Source: Pseudomonadota bacterium (GTDB lineage Bacteria > Pseudomonadota > Alphaproteobacteria > Rhizobiales > Hyphomicrobiaceae). Taken from it: a DNA stretch of 6,403 bases. Each line of letters opens with the position of its first letter. Within the stretch, counting starts at the first letter, position 1. Under the pieces are notes generated by a model. The model made no database searches. It was not told the origin of the DNA and saw only the letters and a program-made list of their open reading frames with translations. Made by a program: the position numbers and the translations under genes. This document shows positions 1 to 6,403 of the stretch, in pieces. The stretch lies in NCBI GenBank assembly GCA_023392135.1, contig JAEVZQ010000406.1, forward strand, positions 1 through 6,403, given 5' to 3'.

Positions 1-2553
1 CTGCGCACCCGCATGGTCGATCAGCTCATCGACGAGGCAGAGGGCCAGAACCGTCCGGTCATCGTTCTGCCCACGGCATCCAGCGGACGCATTCCGACAG
101 CGCGCATCGAGGCGCCGAACGTAGCGCGCACGGCTGCTGCGGCTCTCAAGCCGCAGCCATTCGCTCCGGACCGGGTGGCCGCTGCGGCAGCTTTGGAGCC
201 CACGTTGGCGGGGCAAAACCAGGTCAGCATCGTATGGCTTGCCGACGGCATCGATCACGGCGAAGCGACGAGCGCCTTCCTGGAGAAGCTGTCTGCGCTC
301 GGATCAGCCGGCCTGAACGTGGTCGAAACCGGTAGCGGCGACGAGCCAATGGGCGTAGCGACCAACGTCGGCAGCGGCGGCCAGCTCGAAGCAACGGTCG
401 TTCGGACCGGCGGCGGCGCCCGTGAAGGCGTGCTGTATGCCTTCTCTGCACGTGGACAGCGGCTCGGCGAGACGCCATTCAGATTTGCACCGGGTGAGAC
501 TGCGGCCAAGGCGGTTTTCGAGCTGCCGCTCGAGTTGCGTAATCAGGTGACCCGGGTCGAGATCGCAGGCGAGCCGTCCGCAGGCGCCGTCAACCTCCTC
601 GATGCCCGCTCTCAGTGGAATCGCATCGGCCTCCTCTCCGGCGAAAGCAGCGAGCAGGCTCAGCCGCTTCTCGGGCCGCTTTACTACATCCAGCGCGCCC
701 TCGCGCCGTTTTCCGAGCTCGTACAGCCGCGCGATGCCAACCTCCTGTCGGGGGTCCAGACGGTGCTGCAGCGCAACGCCTCGATGTTGATGCTTGCTGA
801 CATCGGCACGCTGTCCGGTGAGGTCGCGACGCACCTCGAGGACTGGGTGAAGAAGGGCGGCGTTCTGGTGCGCTTTGCAGGGCCACGGCTCGAAGCCGGC
901 GGCGACCATCTGCTCCCGGTGGGGCTGCGTGCGGGCGGACGTACGCTCGGGGGGGCACTCTCCTGGTCGACGCCGCAACCGCTGGCTCCCTTCTCCGAGG
1001 ATAGCATTTTCGCTGGGCTGGCCATTCCCAAGGACGTGACAGTGAACCGTCAGGTACTGGCCGATCCGACCCAGCTCGGTCCCGACGTCAACGTCTGGGC
1101 GCGACTGGCGGACGGCACGCCACTCGTGACGGCACGGACGCTGGGCGACGGGCAGCTCGTCCTGTTCCATGTGACGGCCAATTCCGACTGGTCCAACCTG
1201 CCACTTTCCGGTCTGTTCGTCGAAATGCTGCGCCGCGTGAGCACCCTCGGTCGGCTCGGCGGTGGCGGTGAGGCCACCGCAGCCGATACCGGTGCAGCGG
1301 GCGCGGCGGCCAAAGATGCGAGCGTCTTGCCGCCTGTTCAGCTCCTCGATGGATGGGGAGTCCTGAAACCGCCTCCCCCGACGGCGCAGGCCATTTCCGT
1401 CGCGCAGCTTGCCACTGTTACGCCCACCGCCGAGCATCCACCCGGCTACTACGGCGCCCAGGGTTCCCCGCGGGCGCTCAACCTGGTCCGTCCTGATACC
1501 GAGCTCAAACCCCTGCCGCCATTGCCGGCTTCTGCCCAGCACCGCGTCTATGAGGGACAGACCGCGACGCCGATGAAGCCTTGGCTGCTCGCCATCGCTT
1601 TGGCCCTGCTATTCGCTGATATCGTCGCGGTCATTCTGCTGCAGCTCGGCGGGCTGGCTTTGCGCCCGGTACGACGTGCCGCACGTGCTGCTGGCGCGAT
1701 CGCCTTCGCACTCCTGCTGCTTCAGGGCCTTGCCGGCGGGGCGGAAGCTCAGCCGGCTTCCGGCTCGGCCACAGCCTCGCAACCATCGCGGAGCGACGAT
1801 GTCCTCGCGCTCCGGGCCACCAGCAAGGTGACCTTCGGCTACGTTCTGACGGGGAATCCGGAGACGGATGATATCAGCCGAACCGGCCTCGCAGGGCTGG
1901 GCAAGGTCCTTTCGATGCGAACGGCGGTCGAGCCCGGTGATCCCATCGGTGTCAACATCACCAGCGACGAGATCGCGTTCTTCCCGGTCCTCTACTGGCC
2001 GGTACCGGCCGATGCCAAATCGCTGCCTGAGGAGGCACTGGCCAAGATCGATGCCTACATGAAGCAGGGCGGGATGATCATCTTCGATACCCACGACTTT
2101 GGCCAGGGCGTCCCGTTCGGCTTCAGCATGCGAGGCAGCGATGGCGGTACGGCGCTGCAGCGATTGCTCGGGCGGCTCGATATCCCACGGCTCGAGCCGG
2201 TTCCCGAGGATCACGTCCTGACGAAGTCGTTCTACCTGCTGCGCTCGTTCCCGGGCCGGTGGGACGGCGGCCAGCTCTGGGTCGAGGCCGGCATGAACGA
2301 CAGCCTCGACGAAGGGCGCAAGGCGAGACGCGCCGACGGCGTGTCCTCGATCCTGGTGACCTCCAACGACTTCGCGTCGGCATGGGCCATGGATGATCGA
2401 GGCCGGCCCCTCTACCCGACCGTACCCGGCGGTGAAAGCCAGCGTGAGATGGCCTATCGCACCGGGGTCAACATCGTGATGTACGCGCTGACCGGCAACT
2501 ACAAGGCCGACCAGGTGCACGTGCCCGCTCTGCTCGAGCGGCTCGGACAGTGA
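1..2553 (+). CDS. BatA/DUF4159 membrane protein (5' partial)
   Basis: The frame is open to the left edge and the first visible Met (base 13) has no ribosome binding site, so the true start lies upstream; 850 residues are visible (residue 1 = bases 1-3). Family members usually begin with about 100 more residues carrying a BatA-type two-helix segment. Visible order: a degenerate vWA-like part with an ADG motif at 81-83; a GATase-like alpha/beta region around 205-400 ending in the family-typical WSNLPLSGLFVEMLRR stretch; a Gly/Ala- then Pro-rich linker near 416-460; a membrane hairpin (about 525-549 and 559-582) joined by an Arg-rich loop; and DUF4159 from about 602 to the end, with IIFDTHD and the closing NYKADQVHVPALLERLGQ. 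The basic loop predicts both large halves are periplasmic. No cysteine is visible, so a cysteine-dependent amidotransferase activity is unlikely. It probably works with the next gene and an upstream MoxR ATPase and DUF58 protein (inferred). Family recognition is strong, molecular function unknown. Confidence 0.9.
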   Translation: MRTRMVDQLIDEAEGQNRPVIVLPTASSGRIPTARIEAPNVARTAAAALKPQPFAPDRVAAAAALEPTLAGQNQVSIVWLADGIDHGEATSAFLEKLSALGSAGLNVVETGSGDEPMGVATNVGSGGQLEATVVRTGGGAREGVLYAFSARGQRLGETPFRFAPGETAAKAVFELPLELRNQVTRVEIAGEPSAGAVNLLDARSQWNRIGLLSGESSEQAQPLLGPLYYIQRALAPFSELVQPRDANLLSGVQTVLQRNASMLMLADIGTLSGEVATHLEDWVKKGGVLVRFAGPRLEAGGDHLLPVGLRAGGRTLGGALSWSTPQPLAPFSEDSIFAGLAIPKDVTVNRQVLADPTQLGPDVNVWARLADGTPLVTARTLGDGQLVLFHVTANSDWSNLPLSGLFVEMLRRVSTLGRLGGGGEATAADTGAAGAAAKDASVLPPVQLLDGWGVLKPPPPTAQAISVAQLATVTPTAEHPPGYYGAQGSPRALNLVRPDTELKPLPPLPASAQHRVYEGQTATPMKPWLLAIALALLFADIVAVILLQLGGLALRPVRRAARAAGAIAFALLLLQGLAGGAEAQPASGSATASQPSRSDDVLALRATSKVTFGYVLTGNPETDDISRTGLAGLGKVLSMRTAVEPGDPIGVNITSDEIAFFPVLYWPVPADAKSLPEEALAKIDAYMKQGGMIIFDTHDFGQGVPFGFSMRGSDGGTALQRLLGRLDIPRLEPVPEDHVLTKSFYLLRSFPGRWDGGQLWVEAGMNDSLDEGRKARRADGVSSILVTSNDFASAWAMDDRGRPLYPTVPGGESQREMAYRTGVNIVMYALTGNYKADQVHVPALLERLGQ

Positions 2554-2569
2554 GGTTCAAGCGTTCCGT

Positions 2570-4690
2570 ATGAACTGGTCGATCGACTTCGCGCCGATAC
2601 TGCCGTGGCCTGTCATCATCGCTGGCGCGATCGTAGCCCTGCTTCTCATCGGCCTGCTTGCCTTCCGCCGGTCGCGCGGAACCGTGCTGCGTGCACTGGC
2701 GCTGGCCGCACTGGTCCTCGCCCTTATGAACCCGACCCTCCGACAGGAGGAGCGCGAGAACCTGGGCAACATCGCCATCGTCGTGATGGACGAGAGCACC
2801 AGCAACGCACTCGCCAGCCGGCCGGAGCAGGCCAAGGCGATACGCTCCGACCTCGAAGCAAAGCTCGGCCAGATCCCGGGACTGCAGGTGCGCTGGATCA
2901 CGGCTGCGCGTCCTGACGGACAAGGCGTTTCCGGCACGAACCTGTTCGAGGAGCTGAACAAGTCGCTCGCCAACACGCCCCCGGATCGGCTTGCCGGCGT
3001 CATAATGGTGACGGACGGGCAGGTGCACGACGTGCCGAAGGACGCCGCGGCACTCGGCTTCGATGCTCCGGTGCATACGCTGCTCACCGGCCAGCCCGAC
3101 GAGTTCGATCGCCGCATCGAGGTCCTGGTTGCCCCGAAGTACGCCATCGTCGGCCAGACCCGGGACGTCGAGCTGGCCGTACGCGAGACGGGAAAATCGC
3201 CGGAAGCGCGCAGGCCGGTCACGCTGAGAGTTCGCCGCGAGGGCCGTGCCGACGAGGTCCGTCGAGCGGAAATCGGCCAGCGGGTGCGCATTCCGATGCA
3301 GTTTCCGCACGCCGGCCAGAACGTTCTGGAGGTCGAGCTCGAGGCGGCACCGGGCGAGCTGACCCCGGCCAATAACCGCATCGTGATCGCCGCCGAGGGC
3401 GTGCGCGAGAACCTCCGCGTCCTGCTCGTCTCAGGCGAGCCTCATGCAGGCGAGCGGACCTGGCGCAACCTGCTCAAATCCGACGCGGCCGTCGATCTCG
3501 TCCACTTCACCATCCTGCGGCCGCCCGAGAAGCAGGATGGGACGCCGATCAACCAGCTGTCACTGATCGCCTTTCCCACACGAGAGCTGTTCAGCCAGAA
3601 GATTCGCGACTTCGACCTGATCATCTTCGATCGCTATCAGCATCGCGGGATCCTGCAGCTCCTCTACTACGACAACATCGCGCGCTACGTCGAAACACAC
3701 GGCGGGGCATTGCTGGTGGCCGCAGGTGACGACTACGCGGGCCAGATGAGCCTGGTACGCACGCCGCTGGCGCCGGTGCTGCCCGCGACACCGACGGGCC
3801 GCGTTCTGGAGCGGCCGTTCCAGGCCAGGCTGACGGAAGACGGCATCAAGCATCCGGTCACCCGCGGCCTGCCCGGCGGTGAGGACGGCGAGCATCCCAC
3901 CTGGGGCCGCTGGTTCCGCCAGGTCGACGTGCGCCCCGAACGGGGGCGGATCATCATGAAGGGCGCCGAGGACAAGCCGCTGCTCGTGCTCGACCGCAAG
4001 GGCAAAGGCCGTGTCGCGCTCCTCACATCGGATCACGCCTGGCTCTGGGCGCGGGGCTTCGAGGGCGGCGGACCGCATACCGACCTGCTGCGCCGGCTCT
4101 CACATTGGCTGATGAAAGAGCCGGACCTGGAGGAGGAACGGCTGACCGCCTCCGCCCGCGGCCTGAAGCTCACGATCGAGCGCCGGTCCATGGAGCCCAG
4201 CGTACCGTCCGTCAGCGTGCTGGCCCCGAGCGGCGAGTCGTCGGACCTCACTCTGGACGAGGCCGGACCGGGGCTCTGGCGCTCGACGATCGATGTGCGT
4301 GAGCCGGGCCTGTACAAGATGCAGACGCAGTCTCCAACGGGTGTATTGACGGCGCTGGCCAATGCCGGTGCCGCAGACCCGCGGGAGATGTCGGAGGTGA
4401 CGGCGACGGACCAGAAGATGCGGCCGATTTCCGAGGCGACGGGCGGTGGCGTCTTCTGGACGCGTGGCGGCGGGCTGTTCGCGAGCAGCGATCCGGGCTC
4501 TGTCGACGTGCCCCGCGTGACCATGCTCTCCTCCGCCCGCGTTCTGGCAGGTTCGGGCTGGATGGGTCTGAAGGACCGTGAGGCCTACGTGACGCGCGGC
4601 GTCAAGCTGACGCCGATGTTCACCGGCTTCCTTGCGCTGGCTGCCCTGCTCGTTCTGATTGCCATGGCCTGGTGGCGCGAAGGGCGGTAG
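2570..4690 (+). CDS. vWA/GATase-like membrane protein, 706 aa
   Basis: This is a complete membrane-anchored protein of the kind that follows BatA/DUF4159 genes in alphaproteobacterial MoxR clusters. Helices at about 13-32 and 41-57 flank a loop rich in Arg (RRSRGTVLR). A vWA domain follows at about 66-175 with apparently complete MIDAS residues: D74-E-S76-T-S78, T123 in SGTNLFEEL and D149 in VTDG. A beta-rich region covers about 180-275, and a GATase-like fold runs from about 282 (LRVLLVSGEPHAGERTWRN) to about 515 (family-typical WLWARGFEGGGP). Another beta-rich part leads to a C-terminal helix at about 684-700, ending in WWREGR. Positive-inside charges put the vWA and GATase-like parts in the periplasm. 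There is no cysteine, so a class I glutaminase nucleophile is absent and the fold is probably used for binding. The ATG at 2570 is 16 nt after the upstream stop, with only a distant GAGG (2552-2555), suggesting translational coupling. Cellular role unknown. Confidence 0.9.
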   Translation: MNWSIDFAPILPWPVIIAGAIVALLLIGLLAFRRSRGTVLRALALAALVLALMNPTLRQEERENLGNIAIVVMDESTSNALASRPEQAKAIRSDLEAKLGQIPGLQVRWITAARPDGQGVSGTNLFEELNKSLANTPPDRLAGVIMVTDGQVHDVPKDAAALGFDAPVHTLLTGQPDEFDRRIEVLVAPKYAIVGQTRDVELAVRETGKSPEARRPVTLRVRREGRADEVRRAEIGQRVRIPMQFPHAGQNVLEVELEAAPGELTPANNRIVIAAEGVRENLRVLLVSGEPHAGERTWRNLLKSDAAVDLVHFTILRPPEKQDGTPINQLSLIAFPTRELFSQKIRDFDLIIFDRYQHRGILQLLYYDNIARYVETHGGALLVAAGDDYAGQMSLVRTPLAPVLPATPTGRVLERPFQARLTEDGIKHPVTRGLPGGEDGEHPTWGRWFRQVDVRPERGRIIMKGAEDKPLLVLDRKGKGRVALLTSDHAWLWARGFEGGGPHTDLLRRLSHWLMKEPDLEEERLTASARGLKLTIERRSMEPSVPSVSVLAPSGESSDLTLDEAGPGLWRSTIDVREPGLYKMQTQSPTGVLTALANAGAADPREMSEVTATDQKMRPISEATGGGVFWTRGGGLFASSDPGSVDVPRVTMLSSARVLAGSGWMGLKDREAYVTRGVKLTPMFTGFLALAALLVLIAMAWWREGR

Positions 4691-4720
4691 CCCTTGCGGC
4701 GGGTGCACTCCGCACTTCCA

Positions 4721-4749
4721 GAGACAGCATTACGCGTCGTGTCTATAAA
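4721..4749 (+). promoter_or_regulatory. Candidate sigma70-type promoter
   Basis: GAGACA at 4721-4726 matches 4 of 6 bases of the TTGACA -35 consensus. It is followed after exactly 17 nt by TATAAA at 4744-4749, which matches 5 of 6 bases of TATAAT. Transcription would start near 4756, giving a leader of about 40 nt before the dehydrogenase ATG. The AT-rich -10 stands out against the GC-rich surroundings. The -35 is imperfect, and alphaproteobacterial promoters vary, so this is a reasonable candidate only. Confidence 0.45.
4722..4744. repeat. Small inverted repeat across the candidate promoter
   Basis: AGACA (4722-4726) and TGTCT (4740-4744) are exact reverse complements 13 nt apart, with the palindrome ACGCGT (4732-4737) between them, though not centred. 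The left arm lies in the candidate -35 and the right arm touches the first base of the candidate -10, which is where a repressor or activator could act. Five-base arms are short and can occur by chance, so an operator role is only a suggestion. Confidence 0.2.
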
Positions 4750-4784
4750 GCTGAAAACGGCTTGAGGACTTGACGTGGCTCAAC

Positions 4785-4790
4785 GGGGGA
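4785..4790 (+). promoter_or_regulatory. Ribosome binding site of the dehydrogenase gene
   Basis: The purine run GGGGGA lies 4 nt upstream of the ATG at 4795. It is a moderate, slightly close Shine-Dalgarno match. It supports this ATG as the start, in agreement with the Rossmann GxGxxG motif falling at residues 11-16, where the family normally has it. Confidence 0.6.
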
Positions 4791-4794
4791 TCTG

Positions 4795-5691
4795 ATGACG
4801 GGCGCAGCACCGATCGGTTTTGTCGGAATTGGCAACATGGGCGCGCCGATGGTGCGCTGTCTCGCGAAGGCAGGCTTTCGCGTCCTGATTCATGACGCAC
4901 GAGCCGAGGCGCTTGCGCAGTTCCGCGATGCGGCTCCGCAGATCGAGATAGCAGCGGGACCTCAGCAAATCGGCCGGGCCTCCCAAACCGTCATCACGAT
5001 GCTGCCGGACAGCAAGGCGGTTCGCGCGGCGGTAATGGGCATTGATGGTGCGAAGGGTGTTGCATCGGGCCTGCAATCCGGCTCGGTGATTATCGATATG
5101 AGCTCATCCTATCCGCTCGATACTCGTGCGCTCGGGAATGAGCTCGAGCAGCTTGGCATCGATCTCGTCGATGCGCCCGTTTCCGGCGGCGTGCCGAAGG
5201 CGATCAGCGGCACGCTCGCCATCATGGCAGGCGGCGATACGGCCCTGATCGACAGGGTACAGCCGGTGCTCGAGGCCATGGGAACCGTCCATCGCACAGG
5301 TCCCCTCGGCTCCGGTCACGCAATGAAGGCATTGAACAACTTCGTCTCCGCCGCGGGCCTGATCGCCACCTGCGAGGCTCTCATCATTGGCCAGCGGTTC
5401 GGCCTCAATGGCCACGTCATGACGAAGGTACTGAATGCCTCCACCGGCCGCAACAACACGACCGAGAACAAGGTGGAGCGCTACATGCTGAACGAGCGCT
5501 TCGACTCCGGTTTCGCGCTTGCCCTCATGGAAAAGGATGTCGGCATGGCGCGGACGCTTGCTTCCGAGCTCGGGGTCAGCGCGGAGGAGCTGGGCCTCGT
5601 CAGCACTATTCTCGGTAAGGCATTAAGGACGCTCGGCTCCGCGGCGGATCATACAGCCATGTATGAATACGTCGCGAAGGGCGGGCAATGA
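4795..5691 (+). CDS. Beta-hydroxyacid dehydrogenase (HIBADH-like)
   Basis: This is a complete 298-residue enzyme, a normal length for the 3-hydroxyisobutyrate / 2-hydroxy-3-oxopropionate dehydrogenase family. These cytoplasmic enzymes interconvert a beta-hydroxyacid and its semialdehyde with NAD(P). An N-terminal Rossmann domain carries G11-I-G13-N-M-G16. The second strand ends in LIHD with Asp34, which by family knowledge favours NAD over NADP. MLPD (69-72) and IIDMSSSYP (99-107) follow. The substrate-binding DAPVSGG is at 126-132, and the catalytic Lys178 lies in GHAMKALNN with Asn182 four residues on. The all-helical C-terminal domain contains the conserved LMEKDVGMA (244-252). All expected key residues are present. 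The substrate cannot be fixed from sequence: 3-hydroxyisobutyrate, tartronate semialdehyde and L-threonate are alternatives. The gene has its own promoter candidate and is convergent with the permease gene, so it is probably unrelated to the membrane-protein genes to its left. Confidence 0.93.
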   Translation: MTGAAPIGFVGIGNMGAPMVRCLAKAGFRVLIHDARAEALAQFRDAAPQIEIAAGPQQIGRASQTVITMLPDSKAVRAAVMGIDGAKGVASGLQSGSVIIDMSSSYPLDTRALGNELEQLGIDLVDAPVSGGVPKAISGTLAIMAGGDTALIDRVQPVLEAMGTVHRTGPLGSGHAMKALNNFVSAAGLIATCEALIIGQRFGLNGHVMTKVLNASTGRNNTTENKVERYMLNERFDSGFALALMEKDVGMARTLASELGVSAEELGLVSTILGKALRTLGSAADHTAMYEYVAKGGQ

Positions 5692-5713
5692 TGGGCGAGA
5701 TTACGCCCATCAT
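5688..5713. terminator. Perfect 10-bp stem-loop between convergent genes
   Basis: ATGATGGGCG (5688-5697) and CGCCCATCAT (5704-5713) are perfect reverse complements around a 6-nt loop, AGATTA. The left arm contains the dehydrogenase stop codon TGA (5689-5691). The dehydrogenase and permease genes converge here with only 49 nt between their stops, so one symmetric hairpin could end transcription from both sides. Neither strand has a T-run after the stem, so a canonical intrinsic terminator is not shown. It may instead protect mRNA 3' ends or work together with Rho. Confidence 0.5.
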
Positions 5714-5740
5714 CATCCATCGAGCTCGCGATATGCTTCT

Positions 5741-6403
5741 TCATAGAAATGCGAACTTCGCCAAGAACAGCGCAGCCAGGATCGCCACAGCCGGTGTGAT
5801 ATCGCTGAAGCGGCCTGCAAGCAGCTTTATCCCGGTATAAGCGATAAAGCCGAAGGCGATGCCGTGGGCGATGGAGAACGTCAATGGCATCGCAGCAATC
5901 GTAATGACGGCGGGCGCATACTCCGTCGCATCGGAGAAATCGATCTCCTTCACTGCCGCCATCATCATGCAGGCGACGTAGATGAGCGCCGGAGCCGTGG
6001 CGAAGGCCGGAATGGATCCGGCAAGCGGTGAGAAGAACAGCGCGGCCAGGAACAGTACGGCAACGGTTACCGCCACCAGACCAGTGCGGCCGCCAGCGTT
6101 TACGCCTGCCGCGCTTTCGATATAGCTGGTCGTCGTCGAGGTGCCGAGGGCCGCGCCGGCCATGGCTGCCGTCGAGTCTACCGTCAGCACCTTGCTCACC
6201 CGCGGGAGCTTGCCATCCGGGCCGACGAGACCCGCCTTATGCGCGAGACCGACGAGCGTGCCGGTGTTGTCGAACACATCCACAAAAAAGAACGTGAAGA
6301 CGATCGCGACAAGTCCGACCTCGAGGGCTCCTACGATATCGAGCTTCAGGAATACCGGGGCGATGGAGGGAGGCAGTGAGACGACCCCGCCGAACTGATT
6401 AGT
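5741..6403 (-). CDS. NCS2/AzgA-type purine permease (5' partial)
   Basis: This gene reads right to left and its 5' part lies beyond the right edge. The frame stays open to base 6403, giving 220 visible residues of an expected 430 or so. The GTG at 6281-6283 is an internal Val, since the family motif continues across it. Visible residue 1 is the codon at 6403-6401. Recognised AzgA-family blocks are GGVVSLPPSIAP (5-16), VDVFDNTGTLVG (41-52) and GTSTTTSYIESAAG (87-100) with Glu96, followed by GGRTG (104-108). Several hydrophobic helices fill the rest up to the terminal KFAFL. The family comprises inner-membrane proton symporters for adenine, guanine or hypoxanthine. The aspartate-rich VDVFD block and the glutamate of YIES match conserved transport-core positions. 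Which base it carries cannot be told from this half. The gene converges on the dehydrogenase gene and shares a possible bidirectional terminator with it. The family call is firm; the substrate is inferred. Confidence 0.92.
   Translation of the reverse strand, partial: TNQFGGVVSLPPSIAPVFLKLDIVGALEVGLVAIVFTFFFVDVFDNTGTLVGLAHKAGLVGPDGKLPRVSKVLTVDSTAAMAGAALGTSTTTSYIESAAGVNAGGRTGLVAVTVAVLFLAALFFSPLAGSIPAFATAPALIYVACMMMAAVKEIDFSDATEYAPAVITIAAMPLTFSIAHGIAFGFIAYTGIKLLAGRFSDITPAVAILAALFLAKFAFL

Larger units (their letters stand above)
4691..4794 (+). promoter_or_regulatory. Intergenic leader of the dehydrogenase gene
   Basis: This 104-nt gap separates the two-gene membrane segment from the dehydrogenase gene. 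It contains a candidate promoter, an inverted repeat and a ribosome binding site, listed separately. A weak 5-bp stem (TGCGG 4695-4699 with CCGCA 4710-4714, 10-nt loop) just after the upstream stop has no T-run and is not a convincing terminator. A 6-bp hairpin with an AAAA loop (AAGCTG 4748-4753, CGGCTT 4758-4763, one G-U pair) lies around the expected transcription start. No small ORF with good coding character was seen here. Confidence 0.5.

Noticed and set aside
13..15. ATG as the start codon of the first gene
   Set aside because: The four codons before it are open to the edge, no ribosome binding site is visible, and the family's N-terminal BatA-like helices are missing from the visible part.
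304..1542. 412-codon open frame on the minus strand inside the DUF4159 gene
   Set aside because: Its codons lie in exact register with the sense codons, where antisense stops need sense TTA, CTA or TCA codons, which are rare in this GC-rich DNA. Its translation is Arg/Gly-rich with no recognisable domain, whereas the sense protein matches a known family throughout.
1609..2520. 303-codon minus-strand open frame opposite the DUF4159 domain
   Set aside because: Same antisense register effect; the sense strand encodes a recognisable DUF4159 domain.
2468..3310. 280-codon minus-strand open frame across the junction of the two large genes
   Set aside because: It is in codon register with the second gene and spans the end of one real gene and the start of another; no domain or plausible start context was seen.
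4695..4714. Stem-loop after the second large gene as an intrinsic terminator
   Set aside because: The stem has only 5 bp, a 10-nt loop and no following T-run; too weak to call.
4770..4775. TTGACG as a -35 element just before the dehydrogenase gene
   Set aside because: A -10 element 17 nt downstream would fall on the start codon, leaving no leader or room for the visible ribosome binding site.
6281..6283. GTG as the start codon of the permease
   Set aside because: The frame is open for 40 more codons to the window edge and those codons encode conserved family sequence (GGVVSLPPSIAP), so this is an internal valine.
6028..6398. Plus-strand open frames opposite the permease
   Set aside because: They are low-complexity Arg/Pro/Ser-rich shadows; the minus strand here encodes highly characteristic NCS2 permease motifs without interruption.

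Overview
The window is GC-rich, gene-dense bacterial DNA. Few rare Leu/Ser codons and long antisense open frames are by-products of that composition. The protein families and their order suggest an alphaproteobacterium, probably of the Rhizobiales/Hyphomicrobiales type. That placement is an inference from recognised protein style; no rRNA or other phylogenetic marker is present.

Region 1 (1-4690, + strand) holds two large, tightly spaced membrane-anchored genes. The first is cut by the left edge. It encodes a BatA/DUF4159-type protein, with a degenerate vWA-like and a GATase-like region, then a two-helix membrane hairpin, then a C-terminal DUF4159 domain. The second starts 16 nt after the first stops. 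It encodes a 706-residue protein with two N-terminal helices, a vWA domain whose MIDAS metal-site residues look intact, beta-rich domains, a glutamine-amidotransferase-like fold without any cysteine, and a C-terminal helix. In related bacteria this pair normally follows a MoxR-type AAA+ ATPase gene and a DUF58 gene, which would lie left of this window. Positively charged loops predict that the bulk of both proteins faces the periplasm. Both are cysteine-free over all visible residues. The biochemical role of this MoxR/Bat-like system is not established; envelope assembly or stress roles have been proposed for relatives.

Region 2 (4691-4794) is a 104-nt gap with a plausible sigma70-type promoter, a small inverted repeat overlapping it, and a purine-rich ribosome binding site. 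It starts a separate transcription unit.

Region 3 (4795-5691, + strand) is a complete beta-hydroxyacid dehydrogenase (3-hydroxyisobutyrate dehydrogenase-like) gene. Its stop codon lies within a perfect 10-bp inverted repeat, a candidate transcription end between convergent genes.

Region 4 (5741-6403, - strand) is the C-terminal half of an AzgA-type NCS2 purine permease. The gene runs off the right edge. No tRNA, rRNA, CRISPR array, insertion sequence or phage gene was seen. The window looks like ordinary chromosomal core or semi-core sequence. Its least understood part is the MoxR/Bat-like two-gene segment.
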